This document shows, in pieces, positions 44,376 through 44,382 of a stretch of DNA of 44,382 nucleotides (positions are counted from its first letter, which is position 1; each line of letters begins with the position of its first letter). The notes under the pieces were generated by a model. It had not been told where the DNA came from. It searched no databases and saw only the letters and a list, made by a program, of their open reading frames with translations. The stretch covers positions 117,193-161,574 of the forward strand of contig NZ_KE952937.1 of the NCBI RefSeq assembly GCF_000466405.1, in the 5' to 3' direction. Origin of the DNA: Atopobium sp. oral taxon 810 str. F0209. GTDB lineage: Bacteria > Actinomycetota > Coriobacteriia > Coriobacteriales > Atopobiaceae. The translations under genes were made by a program, and so were the position numbers.

Positions 44376-44382
44376 TTTTTAG

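Overview
The window looks like chromosomal core DNA of a Gram-positive actinobacterium, most likely a member of the Coriobacteriia. The reasons are an overall GC near 50%, Ltp-type secreted repeats and a DUF4012 envelope protein, HelD, genes read from GTG and TTG as well as ATG, strong GGAGG-type ribosome binding sites, tRNAs with encoded CCA ends, and a metabolism built on amino acids (glutamate dehydrogenase, asparaginase, methylarginine hydrolase with an amino-acid antiporter, two C-S enzymes, malic enzyme). A Cryptobacterium- or Slackia-like asaccharolytic oral or gut species is a guess from gene content, not a proof. No phage, transposase or CRISPR array was seen.

Left part (1-13.9 kb), mostly minus strand. 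Positions 1-310 hold an array of 30-bp degenerate repeats, followed by an unlisted 46-codon gene for a tiny membrane or exported peptide with its own terminator. Then comes a tightly packed minus-strand run: MalY/PatB-type aminotransferase, ArfB ribosome-rescue factor, an exported M3-type zinc peptidase, an Sfp-type phosphopantetheinyl transferase and 5-formyl-THF cyclo-ligase. A lone plus-strand aldose-epimerase-like gene separates it from a protein-quality-control block: valS, clpX, clpP, tig, tRNA-Leu(UAG), and a secreted Ltp-repeat protein.

Middle (13.9-26.2 kb). gdhA has a predicted promoter and a leader with three consecutive hairpins. It is followed by tRNA-Pro(UGG), tRNA-Gly(UCC) and a diacylglycerol-kinase-family gene. 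A GntR/FCD regulator whose promoter is covered by two palindromes is divergent from a dimethylarginine dimethylaminohydrolase gene and an APC antiporter gene. These three may form a methylarginine-use module. Next are ptsI with fruK (no ptsH and no sugar-specific permease nearby), an envelope DUF4012 protein and tRNA-Arg(UCU).

Right part (26.3-44.4 kb). A NUDIX/ADP-ribosylglycohydrolase fusion is divergent from metY. Malic enzyme, a malate/lactate dehydrogenase-family gene, a DUF488 gene and proA follow. Then come a DUF1836 regulator overlapping an asparaginase gene, a hemolysin-III-family protein and a DUF1275 protein. On the minus strand icd leads into four overlapping genes: a membrane-anchored beta-propeller, a polytopic membrane protein, a lipoprotein barnase and its barstar inhibitor. 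This chain is the most unusual system in the window. A DMT exporter with a probably leaderless start and helD close the coding part. The last 370 bases carry 11-bp and 31-bp tandem repeats.

All functions are read from motifs and remembered family features. No database search was run.
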